This document shows, piece by piece, positions 22,403 to 34,178 of a stretch of 64,000 nucleotides of DNA. The notes beneath the pieces are model-generated. The model saw only the letters and a list, made by a program, of their open reading frames with translations, was not told the DNA's origin and searched no databases. Position 1 is the stretch's first letter; each line of letters opens with the position of its first letter. This stretch comes from Patella vulgata (Eukaryota > Mollusca > Gastropoda > Patellidae), in contig NC_065881.2 of NCBI RefSeq assembly GCF_932274485.2, forward strand, positions 80,354,702 to 80,418,701, in the 5' to 3' direction. The translations under genes and the position numbers were made by a program.

Positions 22403-23102
22403 ATGCATTATGTAAGAATTAACTAAAGAGCTGGTCTTACTTGCTGTTGTAGTTCAAAATTAGATAATAAAATTATCGGTGTTTGAAGTTTTGAAAAAAT
22501 GTATCGCAGATTGGTTATTATCGTAGCAAAGGTACTTGACAATCGGGACTGGGTCTCGAGTATCCATTTTATCGTTAGTTTTTTAACCATCGCGTGTGTC
22601 CAAATCCATTAAATCTCGGACATCGGATGATATAGAGACTTAATTATAGGCATGCCATGTGAATAAATGTCTAAATAGATCTAATAGTTTGTATAGCATT
22701 TGAAGTCAAATTAAAGATCTCCAATAGGAAGATTCAGCCTTTACATAATGCATCTTTATATCCGCAAAAAGGCTAAGAAGTCACAATCAATAACAAAATT
22801 GATATATAAGATATGACGTCATTTCCATGGGTGATTTATAGCATTCACATCTGTTTATTTGATCTGTAATTCAAACCCCGTTCTTCAATTCTAGACCAAA
22901 AAGTTACAATTCATTGAATTTAGGTGTATTTCGTATAATTTGATCTAAAGTAATTAAAATTGCATTATCTATTACTTTGAGTGCACTATTATTCCAATTG
23001 TTTTTTCGCGAGTATGTGAACTACTAATTATATTCATTCAAGTTATCATATTGATCGATCTGCATATCTAACCATAGTACATTTTGTCGGAACCGTTTCT
23101 TT

Positions 23103-23362
23103 TTACATCAGTTGCCATGTTCTCCAACCAGTAGCTGTTACAATGGTGCTAGTTTCACTTTCATCAACAACTAAACATTGTTTAGTTAACTTATTATAAC
23201 TATATTCCGCACAAACACATGGTAAATCTTCAGTTGGGGTCATACATTTAGCACCACACTCTAGTTGGCTTCTGGCATGATAACTCTTCACCATTAACCC
23301 TTGAAGCTGTTTGTTTCCCGATACCTTCTTCAAACCGGAAGTCCATGCTGTAGATGAACTAT
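23103..23362 (-). pseudogene. Copy B exon 3: orphan PAN/apple-like exon of the FAMeT-PAN family
   Basis: A complete, open 260-bp exon on the minus strand with an intact AG acceptor (TATATTCTAG) and the normal end WRTWQLM and stop. It encodes GNKQLQGLMVKSYHARSQ, LECGAKCMTPTEDLPCVCAE and QCLVVDESETS, with the five family cysteines. No FAMeT exon lies upstream in the same direction before the orphan exon 1 at 29139, and the sequence next to it belongs to intron 2 but in the opposite direction. The exon itself is undamaged, so it could still be used if an upstream exon exists elsewhere; most likely it is a remnant. Confidence 0.75.
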
Positions 23363-23553
23363 CTAGAATATAATGATAATTACTATCCTATTAACAGCAT
23401 CCAATATATAACACCAATAACAAAACCTAAGATATTGGTTCAAGAAAATTAACATAGCAGTGAAATAAGCGAAAAATATGTTTTGAAATTTGCAAAAGAA
23501 GTTTATAACATTGTGCGATGCCGATTGGCAACAATTGCATTTCCGCGATTACA

Positions 23554-23771
23554 TTCCGACGTGGTTTCCCGTTGTCAGTGGTGCAGGATCGAGGGCCTGA
23601 AAAAGACAGCTGTCTAATTGTTCGGATGGGACGAAAAACCGAGGAAGGGGTGTATAGATTGCACGTAATAGATCCACTGGCAGTTGGAATTCGATATATG
23701 AGTAGGCCATAGTGCCGCTGTCCGGGCACAGTCAGAGGAGAACAGTAGGACGTTAAACCCAAGTTCATTTC
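23554..23771 (+). mobile_element. SINE-1 copy, head truncated
   Basis: It runs from TTCCGACGTGGTTTCCC through GACAGCTGTCTAATTGTTCG and GGAATTCGATATATGAGTAG to CAGTAGGACGTTAAACCC and TTCATTTC. The insertion splits the phrase GATTACA/ACATAACTTGGG of the surrounding intron sequence. Confidence 0.8.
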
Positions 23772-23848
23772 AACATAACTTGGGATAACAGTAGGCTATT
23801 TACATGTAAGGAATAATCAGCGGGCTTCGATATCTCTGACCGAAATAC

Positions 23849-24240
23849 AATGAAATGAAATGGGGGTTTAACGTCCTACTGTTTTGCTCCCAACTGGGCT
23901 AATGAAGACGGACATACGACATACAGTGTGCTATGAGTGAAATTTTGCACGGACATCAATAATAATAATGGCCTAAAAAATAAATAATAAGGGCCTAAAA
24001 TCCAACCGTAGCTGCCCTTTGGTAACATTATGGTCAAGAGATCTCTTAAGTGCACGCCAATGTGTACAGGGGACCTCGGTTTTCCGTCCCATCCGAACGA
24101 CTAGACAGCTGTCCTGCATCACTGACAAGGGGGAACCACGTCGGAAAATGTGGATGAACTTTCTCGGCCAATGCATTGATCGAACAACCGACCCCCAGGT
24201 TAGCGAGCCAGCGTCCTACCCACTTAGCCACTGTGACCTT
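23849..24240 (-). mobile_element. SINE-1 copy with tRNA-like head and internal insertion
   Basis: The tail AATGAAATGAAATGGGGG is at the left and the tRNA-like head (minus strand TGGCTAAGTGGGTAGGACGC, box-B-like TTGTTCGATCAATGC) at the right. About 75 bases around 23955-24030 do not belong to the family consensus. Confidence 0.8.
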
Positions 24241-24716
24241 ATATCTATAAGATAATCAAAATTATTGTTAAATATGCTAATGGATCGGGAACTGAACGAG
24301 TCGACTATTCGCTGATTCTCACAAAGGTGTACATACTTTTTGATGACGACCATATTATGAATGCAACTTTAGCTTGGGTGTTGAATATTTTTGATTATGT
24401 TCAAAAACAGATTAATATTTAAAATAAATATAAACGTTGATTGGAATGCCCCTGAGGAGTTACGCCTCCCACTACAACATGTTCCTAAAGCAACGACTGC
24501 GAGTTTTACATTAGCGTCAAATCAGAGGTTGTGACATAGCGACCTCTACGGAAACCTTGACATTGAACGAATCGTGAACTTTGCAACTCGATTATCACAG
24601 GTAGACATTTTAGCTTGAAAGCGCGAGACCTGGTATTCGCGACGATCGAGGAATCGGATAGGCTCACAAGCTGGGTTTGTACCCAATCGAAATTAGTACC
24701 GACATATGCAGGGTAT

Positions 24717-25395
24717 TGTAGTAATATGTATGGCAGGGATTTGTGCTAAAGAACACATATGTAAAATAATATTATGGTCTTGATTAATTAATTATTCTCC
24801 ATTGCCAAAATATTAGCTATGGTGTAAGTTTATTCTGAAACGCAATTAAAATTTGTTTACGAAATATTGTGACAATAACAGGACATGAGGTCTAAAGGCA
24901 AGGAATGAAGAAATATGATGGCTTAAACAATATTGTTATCTTTCATAACCACAAATATAGAATGTATATGCTGGTTATTTTGATACGTTAACTAAGCTAT
25001 AGATTATTGAACATGTTGGTCATTAACACTTTTCTTTGTTCTAAAACATATACCATATTTGTTGACCAAATTAGGTAACAATCCCTGTCGATATACAGTT
25101 TGGGGTGAATGTCCATTCCATATTTGGAATTTAGCTGTTATCAGTTGTTTACGTAAATAACACAGACAACAGAATAAACACAGACAAAAGAATAGGCACC
25201 TATATAAGAGAGCGGGGCCAGAATAATTGGCAGAGATCATGCAGATTTTTTAGAAGATCAGACACACATTGGGTTCTTTAGACGACCATTTCACCATGTA
25301 GTGGTTTCCTGAGTCTAGCCACGCTGGTTAGACTGTTACAGGAGTGGGATAGAGAGAAAGGGATGTTAATTTTAAATGTTGTAATGTAAACTACT
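24717..25395. repeat. Left long terminal repeat
   Basis: It matches 27844-28509 over its length, apart from small gaps. The TATA-type box is near 25200. The left flank is GGTAT. Confidence 0.75.
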
Positions 25396-27843
25396 GTGTA
25401 ACTGTTGTGACATAAAAATGTATAGAAACAAAAACTATCATTGTTCCTGTTACTTATTTAATTTCGGTATCGTGAGTATAAACAATGGTGAAGTCCTTAA
25501 GAAGAGAGATCAGGCCAAAAACTAAGATGTGTAGTCGGATAGTACTACATGTATTATTGGATTGCTGTGCCAGGATTCGACCATTAAGGGAATGAAGCAG
25601 CCTCATATTGGTACATATGTTGATTTGACACCAGACAAGGATAAATCTGAGATGAACACAGTGAGCAATGGAAAATTGGTGGAAATGGGTAAATACATTT
25701 TTTTTCCTGAAATATTGAAAGTGTCACTTGCTTTAACAGACCAAAATAAATGCTTTGTAGTTGATATAAGATTAAAATTAAATAAGACGATAGGTATTAA
25801 AGTGTAGAAAATAAAATATAATCATTATTAAGATTAACAGGAACGTTAAGAATTATCCAATATGAGTAGAAATTGTAAATTATAGTTGTATTTAAAATAG
25901 GGCAATAGCGAGTAGGGTAATAAATTTAAGGAATAATAAGACATTGGAAAAAGAAAGAGAATTAATGGTGTTTCCGGGTCTTAGCGAATGGACTAATGCA
26001 TATGGAATTATGTTTTGGTGTGATTAACACATAGGTTTCACGGATGGCTCTTTCGCTGGGTATGTTATTTATGTTTATATGTTTTGTCCATATATGTGAG
26101 TAGGTAGCGCTAAAATTTGCGACTTTGAGTATAAGTCCTAAATTATGTGAGCCAAGTAAAGGCTAAAATAAGTTTTTTAATCTTTGAGTAGAAGATTAAA
26201 TTATGGCAAGATTTGCCAGCATATATGTCGAGCCCTTGTGTAAATCGCAAATAGCGTTTAGGGTTTTGGTAGGGGTACGTGTTCCCGAGTAATGAAAAAT
26301 AAAAGAAGTTATACTACCTTTGGGTATAAGGTTAAGTTCTGTCAGAAGAAGTACTAGTATATTTATTATATGTATTGCGCCTATAAATAAGGAGAATGCT
26401 AATAGGTGATTTTGATAGTTTTTCTTCTCGGAGAAATTAATTATCGTGAGTAATCAGAGTTTAATGTGAGAAATCAAGCACCTTCGCGAAAAAGCGGCAA
26501 ATTAAAAACGTGGCTAAAATATTGGTATAATGATATGTTATTTTGTGTTATTAAATTATGTATTCAAAAAGTATATAAACGTTACAGAGTATAATCTGTC
26601 GTACGTATTCTTTCACGCGCTGTATATGTGTGAACAGATAAAATTCGTCTGCTAAATGTGTAATCGATATTATGTCGTCTGCTTTGGGTATGTAAGTCAC
26701 GTGGTTAGTTTCGAGATAAGCCATTTATTAATGATTGAAATAATATACCGGTAGTTTATCAAATCAAAAGGTTGAGTTTGGATAAATTAGAAGTACACCC
26801 GCTTGCTACAAATTATCATGAACATAATAACAATGTGTTTATGTTGGTGATATAAAACAGGAGTTAAATTGTAGATTAATAAGTAAAGACTAGGTGCGTG
26901 TTTATAAAAACAAATTTCTATTCTAGATAAAATGAAATGTCTTGAGAATATACAGGCCATTGTTGATTGGCATTCTTGATATTGTGTAGGTACCACTGGT
27001 GTTGGGAAAAGTGAGGGCCCGCTTGTCTCACATTGTGTGTTTGTGGAGTCGATATCAAAATGGAAGTGAAACTTGTACAATTGATAGTTTAGGTCAAAGG
27101 GTTGAGCTACTGTTTTAGAGTATTGTAATTGTTTTAAAGAGATATATCAAGATTTAATAATAATTAAATGAAGGTTTAATTTTAGTTTAAATAAGAGTAA
27201 GGGTTAGGATATAATAATGTCAGACTAATATTAAAATAAAGTTTTAAATTAAGAATAGATAATTCTTGGTCTGATGGCAATGACATGTTTTGATTTGACG
27301 GATGAAATGTCCACCCAACCTATCATCACAGAAGAGTGAAGAAAGTTCTTGGAGGTCAGAAGACTTGTGACTAACGAGATAACCTCTGCTTCAAGAAAAG
27401 AGAAGATTCGTTGTTGAGAATTGTGATAGCTGAAACAGACTAATGGAAATCCAAGAGATGAATTGCAGAATTTAAAGTGAAAATTGAACATTATAAATAC
27501 TAAGTGTAAAGTTATAATGTTTTGGAATTAGGACACCTCAAAAGAATCAAGGAACATATTATATATTTTGTTCTACATTTTGTTCAAGTACTTTATTATA
27601 GGAATTTGAAATTGCGGTGATGTACTTTTGGAGAGCGTGTACATGCAATTTTCGATTATTTGTGTTTTTAATATGATAGCTTTGTTTTCTGATGTTATTG
27701 GATGATAATCGTATAGTAATCGTATATATTTGCATGTTATATGAATAATTATATAATTATATGAATGTTGGATCAGAAAATGGGAAGTTTTCAAGGGGTC
27801 TCCTAACTAATAAGCAGCACAAATCCTAAAGCAGGGGAGGTAA

Positions 27844-28509
27844 TGTAGTAATATGGATGGCAGAGATTTGTGCTAAAGAACACATGTGTAAAATAATATT
27901 ATGGTCTTGATTAATTATTCTCCATTGCCAAAATATTAGCTATGGTGTAAGTTTATTCTGAAACGCAATTAAAAATTTATCGTGACATTAACGGGACATG
28001 AGTTCTAAAGGCAAGGAATGGAGAAATATGATGGCTTAAACAATATTGTTATCTTTCATAACCAAAAATATAGAAAGTATATGCTGGTTATTTTGATACG
28101 TTAACTAAGCTATAGATTATTGAACATGTTGGTCATTAACATTTCTCTTTGTTCTAAAACATTTACCATATTTGTTGACCAAATTAGGTAACAATCCCTG
28201 TCGATATACAGGTTGGAGTGAATGTCCATTCCATATTTGGAATTTAGCTGTTATCAGTTGTTTATGTAAATAACACAGACAACAGAATAAACACAGACAA
28301 AAGAATAGGCACCTATATAAGAGAGCGGGGCCAGAATAATTGGCAGAGATCATACAGGTTCTTTAGAAGATCAGACACGCACTGGGTTCTTTAGACGACC
28401 ATTTCGCTATGTAGTGGTTTCCGGAGTCTAGCCACGCTGGTTAGACTGTTACAGGAGTTGGGGTTGAGAGAAAGAGATTCTAATTTTAAATATTGTAATG
28501 TAAACTACT
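27844..28509. repeat. Right long terminal repeat
   Basis: It follows a polypurine tract. Its right end coincides, to within one or two bases, with the outer border of the left palindrome arm (28510). Confidence 0.75.
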
Positions 28510-28730
28510 CTCCTGGCATTCATTAGTCATTATGTAACATCAACTTGTAGCTGGACTATTTTATGTAAACGTTCTTTGTCTGATAATCATGTATTGATAG
28601 TTAAACCTAATATGATACATTAGCCAGGTGTCTAATAAGATCATTTGTCTTGAAGGGTTTATAAACCCAGAATGGAAACGACATCGTGAGTCGGGGGCTA
28701 GGCGAGGGCGTCTAGAAGTTAACTTGAGGC

Positions 28731-28947
28731 CACTCGACACAAACCCGGTCATTTAATTTTTGGTTTAATTTTTATTTCAATAACTCGCTTGCGCGTAGGG
28801 GTCATTAGCAGTGGGAGGGGACCCGGGGAAAAACCATGAGGTTGGACGGGCGACCCTAGAACCGGGGAATTAAAACCACGCCAGTTAACTCAATGACAAA
28901 CCTTATGATACAGCGCGCACCTGCTAACTATTTGGCTATCCAAACCC
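28731..28947 (-). mobile_element. SINE-2 copy
   Basis: The minus strand begins with a tRNA-like head (TTGGATAGCCAAATAGTTAG; box B GGTTTTAATTCCCCGG, worn) and ends at the CGAGTG tail. The mirror copy is at 57727-57948. Confidence 0.75.
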
Positions 28948-29093
28948 GCATTAAATAAATGGATTGTATCATTAAATTGAACAATCATATATCAATTGAC
29001 AATATACTCTATTTTTGAATTAATTTTCCATCATGGTTAATTGGTTGACGACTATGTATTGTTAGACATAAATCTAAGATTTTAAACATTTAC

Positions 29094-29139
29094 CTTTAGA
29101 TAAAAGAAGAGCGACAATTCCCACCAAGAACTTCTCCAT
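29094..29139 (-). pseudogene. Orphan exon 1 (signal peptide) of the FAMeT-PAN family, copy B
   Basis: ATG at 29139 opens MEKFLVGIVALLLSKG and stops at an intact GTAAATG donor after 46 bp, as in gene A. The promoter with TATATAAAG-type sequence (rc of 29150-29200) is intact. No FAMeT exon follows toward lower coordinates because the LTR element and a rearrangement lie there. Its mirror copy is 57533-57578. It may still be transcribed, but no complete protein is visible. Confidence 0.7.
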
Positions 29140-29217
29140 TTTCCTATTGTATACTTATTATTATGACAAGGGTGCGGCGCTATATAAAGTCATCTCCTAG
29201 AAAAATATAGTCGTATA

Positions 29218-29627
29218 CGAAAGCCCAGAAGGCTCATTCCAAATTCCAAATGCGAAATTCCAAATCTGATCCGACCAATCGGATCATGTTTTGCTTTTGA
29301 CTAATCAGATAGCCTATAATAACAATATTCCAGTTCCGGTATATTCCACTTATCTCCTCTTCAACAGCCATGATGATTGTAATGCCACGTGATTATGTCG
29401 AATTTGGAATTTGGAATTTCGAATCTAGTAATTTGGAATGGGTGTTTATCCGGCCCAGGCATCAGATAGGTAACTTAGCACTAATTAGTTGTGTAAAATT
29501 ACAATTTATTTCAATTCTAATTTGTTTTATTGAGGGGGGCTGCCAATTTGCTATTTTATTGGTAAGACATGAATTTGGAATTTGGAATGTCGCATTTGGT
29601 ATTTGGAATGAGCCTTCTGGGCTTTCG
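29218..29627. mobile_element. MITE with inverted ends CGAAAGCCC...GGGCTTTCG
   Basis: The ends CGAAAGCCCAGAAGGCTCAT and its reverse continue into AATTCCAAATGCGA-type subrepeats. The flanks share TAGTCGTA (29208-29215 and 29628-29635), an 8-bp target duplication with two extra bases at the left. It lies directly upstream of the exon 1 promoter. The mirror copy (57110-57454) is about 65 bp shorter. Confidence 0.75.
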
Positions 29628-30127
29628 TAGTCGTACGCTAGAGAAACAAGTCTTCGAATAGTATGTATGATTGCATTTAAAATATGTAGGGTTGTTGATT
29701 TCTGTAATAGGATAAGAATCCACTGGGAATGGTAAAACAATGTTTGTAAAGGTTCATTTAATATGCTGTTTGTTGTACATCTTGAAATGCACATTTGCTG
29801 CAGATATTTGTTTATGGTGGGTTAACAGGTTCAGAATCTGATCTAAAGTATAAAATCAAAGGAAAAGGGGAAAATCCTTTCTGAAAGGCTATTTTGATGG
29901 AGATATTTAACTTTAATGGGTATCGGGTTCAAATGTGACCTGGGTAAAAAGGAGAAAATGAAAAGAAAACGGAAAATCCTATGACTTAATAATTCTGTCC
30001 ATGAACGTAGAATTCCGACGATTTGATAAGCTTGATGTTTGCAAATGATAAAGTAACAGGTTTTCACCTCTAGATCGCAATTTGATCTAGCTCCGAAGAC
30101 AAAGTAGTTCTAAGGTATTTCAAATGC

Positions 30128-30158
30128 TATACGCGAGAGAGAGAGAGAGAGAGAGAGA
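30128..30158. repeat. GA microsatellite
   Basis: A (GA)n run; the mirror (CT)n at 56540-56552 is shorter. Confidence 0.85.
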
Positions 30159-30469
30159 TGGGGTGGGTGACATTTAAAGGGTGTATAGCTCTATTTTTTG
30201 AAAGCTTGAAATAGACAAAAATGGTTCTAAAAGGTAAAAGCACATATCAATGTAATATGAATGTATGTATATTGAATTTTTGAAAAAAAAATATTATAAT
30301 TTCTAATCAATTCGGTGAAATACGTGAACAGTTCAAATTGAACGGAAGTCGTTTACGCCTGCTTAGTGCATTGTAGTCGTTTGTGAATCAGCCGTAACCA
30401 ATTACTTCCACATTGGGTTGTAGGATATGTTTTTATTTGTGTAACAATATTGTCGTTGCGATATTGTTT

Positions 30470-30880
30470 TCAAATTCATCGACATGGAATGGAGAATTAT
30501 TATGGCTGCACCCAATATTGTTATCTTTACAAATTATTCTCCTTTGTCGAAACATTAGCTATGGTATGAGTTTATTTAAAACGCAAATTAAATTGGTTAT
30601 GAAATATTGTGAGGAAAACAGAAGGGAAGTCTGTGCTGATATGATACATGAATTGGACCATAGGTGAATAAACAGATTTATCATACGCCATCTTAATGGT
30701 CAAGAATGGAAAGTGTCTGTTGACCAAATTGGCAATGAGTCCCTATTGGTATGCAAAGCATGAGGCATGACCAACCACATGATTAAAATTACGTAATATT
30801 TGGCCAATTGAAGAATAAGTAGCGGAAACCTCGGCACATACAAGGATGATTTGGGCGCTACGGTAGCAGCCATGTAGTTC
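30470..30880. mobile_element. Old solo-LTR-like fragment related to 24717-25395
   Basis: Blocks AATATTGTTATCTTT, ACATTAGCTATGGTATGAGT, AAACGCAAATTAAATTGGTT, TGTTGACCAAATTGGCAA and ATTTGGCCAATTGAAGAATA follow the order of the long terminal repeat at 24717, with much divergence. It is an older relative; mirror copy at about 55810-56250. Fossil. Confidence 0.5.
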
Positions 30881-30884
30881 TTGA

Positions 30885-31150
30885 GATAGAGAAATGGGTT
30901 TTAACGTCCACTCGACACAAACCAGGTCATTTCGGGACTAACATATGGTTTAATTTTATTTACATAATTCGCTTGCGCGTAGGGGTCTTTAGCAGTGGGA
31001 GGAAACCGGAGGACCCGGAGAAAACCCACGAGGTTGGACAGGCGACCCAACTCCTTGCCACGTACAGCCGGGGATTCAAAACAACGACTCAATGACAGAC
31101 TTTATGATACAGCGCGCGCACGCTACCCATTCAGCCATCCAACCCCCCAT
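30885..31150 (-). mobile_element. SINE-2 copy with tRNA-like head
   Basis: The minus strand reads GGTTGGATGGCTGAATGGGT (box A), then TTTTGAATCCCCGGCTGTAC (box B), a middle part with GTGGGTTTTCTCCGGGTCC, and the tail GTCGAGTGGACGTTAAAACC with CATTTCTCTATCTC. The mirror copy at 55530 has the same structure. Confidence 0.85.
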
Positions 31151-31759
31151 GTAGTTCTTGAAGACTCGCTGATAGATATGGGGTTTGAGAGTGACTTTAT
31201 TATTTAATGCTTGTAACTATATAACCTATATGTAGCAGTGTTTAATATAAAATATTGAACCGAGATATGGTATTTGTTGTTCCTCTTAATGATGTCATTC
31301 AAGATGCAGTATATCCAATCACAACGTGAAAGTGTCATTAATGTGGGATATCAGAGTGACCTTTAGACATACGCCCTAAACAGTTAAAGAATTACAAATG
31401 CGGCCAGAGACAATACTAGACGATCATGGACTGTTCCAAAATATGTACATGTAGTAAGAAACGATGCATGAGTTACACGCCGGATGTGGCGAACGGTTTC
31501 CCGCGTCCGTTCTCCACGCCTGACAGACTACCCATGGCACTACATTTGTTTATTACAAAATGGCACCCGAAACCATAGAGTACACAACTCGTGTACTGAT
31601 TATAAAATGTTAGTTGTGTCTTAAATATTGGATATTAGGATCATATAGTTTCGCGGCAAGATAACAACATCAATAGTGATTGAAATTGAACAGTATTGAA
31701 TTTTATTTCGTGTTTTTAATTTCGAATATTATGGAAAAAATTGAGTTAGAGACTTATCT

Positions 31760-31985
31760 CCTTTAACGTCCACTCGAACAAATACATGTAGGTCATTTCC
31801 TGACTAATATATAGGTCGATACATAGGGTTCGTTAGCAATGGGGGGTATCAATAGTAGCGAGGGGTAGCCATTGAAATTAGACAGGTGACCCTTTTGTTG
31901 TGTCCGGTAGATGTTTATGTTCAACACCACGGCACTTGACTCAATGACTGGCATACTATTTGATCTAAAACGCAAGCATTAGACC
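31760..31985 (-). mobile_element. SINE-2 copy, diverged
   Basis: CCTTTAACGTCCACTCGAAC, AGGTCATTTCCTGACTAATA and TCAATGACTGGCATACTATT follow the SINE-2 order. The head is worn. Mirror copy at 54690-54918. Confidence 0.65.
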
Positions 31986-32009
31986 ACCCCCCACCCCCAA
32001 CCACCCAGC

Positions 32010-32470
32010 TACATACTCCACTATTATATGATAACATTCGACTACGCCCCACCCAGCTACATACGCCACTATTATATAATAACACTTGACCACCCTACCC
32101 CCCATGTTCCTGAAGTAACGACTGTGAGTTTTACAACATCTGGACCTTGATAAGGTTAGATCAACCCTTGTATTGAAGATGCCAACACCCAAGCTACATA
32201 CGCCACTATTATATAATAACACATAAAATTTGGAGATATTTCCTGCGATATCCCCACCATGGAAGAAGATGTCAACCCCCAACAAGCAAGCACGGGAAAT
32301 AATAAAGCAATAGCTGTCCTTGTGAGGGTTGTTGTGGTATGTCATATCCGGCCCAATCATTTTGCCAGATCTTTCCAGAAATGGGCCATGTCTGTGCCAA
32401 ATATTGTGTGCTGTCTGGGAAGCTACATACGCCACTATTATATAATAACATAAGATTTTGAAATATTTCC
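32010..32470. repeat. Minisatellite-like block based on GTTATTATATAATAGTGGCG
   Basis: The phrase CTACATACGCCACTATTATA with TAATAACA occurs several times, separated by unique spacers. The same phrase occurs at 54215-54680 (mirror), 41270-41385 and 63345-63390, and a worn one near 200-250. Its core TATTATATAATA is a perfect short palindrome. The long open frame across it (minus strand) is a by-product of the repeat. Confidence 0.7.
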
Positions 32471-32724
32471 TGCGATATCCCCAGGGGTTGTTTAAATATG
32501 CAGTCTGTTCTTTGTCTTGAAACATCGAGTTGTTACAGATCGATAAAAAATGTTCCAGCTTTGTGAAACTGTAAAATCTGAATAGAAAATAATCAATGTA
32601 TTTTCATAAATAAAGTATATGAGGGGACAAATTCAAGTGTAGTCAGTGATCCAGGACGCAATTATTTAAAAAAATATAATCATATATTATAATCCAGGAG
32701 TCTCAAAAATTTAGTGTATTCAAT

Positions 32725-33010
32725 AAAATAGGGTTTTACGTCCTACTGGTCTGCACCGACCGGGCTAATGGAGACAGGCATGCATCGTACAGTGTGCTAT
32801 GAGGAAAATTTGCCCGGACAGCAAAGGTTCTTTTGCGTACACGTCAACGTGTAGATGGGACCTCGGTGTTTCGCACCATCCGAAAGACAAGACACTGTCA
32901 GTGACAGACATCAGTTCCAGGGGAAACAGGCCGGAAAATTCCGATTAACCTTATCCGCCAATACCGGGATCGAACACAGGAGCACCTTAGCTGTGCCTGG
33001 CCTACGCTGA
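32725..33010 (-). mobile_element. SINE-1 copy, diverged subfamily
   Basis: AGGGTTTTACGTCCTACTGG, ACCGGGCTAATGGAGACAGG, GGACCTCGGTGTTTCGCACC and GCCAATACCGGGATCGAACA follow the SINE-1 order with consistent differences. Mirror copy at 53680-53975. Confidence 0.75.
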
Positions 33011-33542
33011 AAATGGTGATTATCAAACTCTGTCAAAATATTTACCTAATAAACGTGTAAGGCCATATCTCGGTTCCTATGGGGCGTGTACTCTAGATTT
33101 TTTTGGAGAGACATGGTCTAAGGATTTAGATTTTTTGGGGAGACATGGTCTAAGGATTCCGATTCATAGGGACAGAGATAAATGTTTAAATAATTTCTAG
33201 ACACCCATGTTGATATAAACCGTTGCTAAAGTCTGTATTCTTTCACAGTCTCAGTATCTTTGATTTGTCTCTTGTTTCAACATTCAATCTGTTCAATTTT
33301 TTTTATAGTCTCATCTCTTTACCTACTTACTACTGATGAACAGAGAAAGAAATATAATATATTAACCTGTATCTGTCGAGGTAACTAATATAATATAATA
33401 TATATATATACCTGTAGAGGTAACTATTATAATAATACATATTTACCTATATATCTGTATCTATCGAGGTAACTATTATATTTACTATTACCTGTATTGA
33501 CAGGTTTAAGCAGAGAAGACAATTAGGAGTATAGAGAGGGAG

Positions 33543-33610
33543 GAATGAGGTTTAAAGTCCACTCAACACAAACTAGGTCATTTCGGGACTAACAATATGG
33601 TTCAATATGG
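33543..33610 (-). mobile_element. SINE-2 3'-end fragment
   Basis: GAGGTTTAAAGTCCACTCAA and CACAAACTAGGTCATTTCGG match the SINE-2 tail. Mirror at 53096-53160. A short (ATA)n run follows at 33652-33680. Confidence 0.65.
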
Positions 33611-34178
33611 GACGGAAAATAACATCTGATTGAGTGATTTGGGTAAAAAAATCATAATAATAATAATAATAATAATAAAAATCGTTTTAGAATCAACTCA
33701 GTATATGAATTAAAGCCGTTACTTGTCAACATACAACGCACTTTTAAGTCGAGACAGACGAGCGTACACTGTAAAAAATATCCATTGTTTATGTGGCCGA
33801 ATTCCGAAGTTTAACACTTTTTTTCTGTTAATCGATGTTTTTTTTGGGAGAAATTGTGTTAAAAGTATGAACTATTTCTTCAAATTACGTGTTTTATTTA
33901 TTTCTACGGAATATTCAGTATTAAACACAGATCCTATTTCGTTTCGTGTTTTATAGTTCAAAATTTCGCTTTACTTGTCTTTACTACACTAGGATCTGGA
34001 AGAGTTGTTATATTATCAGCGTTTTGGTTGACGTGAGGGATAAGCCAATGAAACGGTCTGTTACGGAGACTTCTTCGCGTGCCAGACACAGAACTGTGGG
34101 TAAACCACTAGAAACGTCAATGCTGATTGATTAATCAATGTCTGATATCATAGGGTCAAAGCCGCTAACAGGTTCTTT

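Larger units (their letters stand above)
23510..24480 (+). repeat. Inverted piece of family intron 2, with two SINEs
   Basis: Plus-strand blocks ATTTGCATTTCCG-like, CATAACTTGGGATA, TAAGGAATAATCAGC, CGCTGATTCTCACAAAGGTG, TTTGATGACGACCAT and AATGCCCCTGAGGAGTTACG match intron 2 of gene A (3190-3490) in the same direction. The neighbouring exon 3 points the other way, so an inversion breakpoint lies near 23370-23510. The SINE-1 copies at 23554 and 23849 interrupt it. Confidence 0.65.
24717..28509. mobile_element. LTR element with two long direct repeats and no recognisable pol
   Basis: Direct repeats of about 670 bp lie at 24717-25395 and 27844-28509, both beginning TGTAGTAATATG and holding a TATA-type box (CCTATATAAGAGAGCGGG). 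A purine-rich tract, AAAGCAGGGGAGG, stands just before the right repeat, as expected for the plus-strand primer. The 2.4-kb interior encodes nothing I recognise, so it looks like a non-autonomous or gutted element. The two repeats are roughly 95% alike, pointing to a moderate age. No matching target duplication is seen at the ends. Fossil; broken or non-coding. Confidence 0.75.

Noticed and set aside
25562-25807. 81-residue frame inside the LTR element
   Set aside because: No gag, protease or other motif seen; too short to support a gene.
31965-32525. 186-residue minus-strand open frame (and the 150-residue partner at 54139-54591)
   Set aside because: It reads through the TATTATATAATA minisatellite; the repeated phrase YYIIVAYVA comes from the DNA repeat, and no domain or start context supports a gene.
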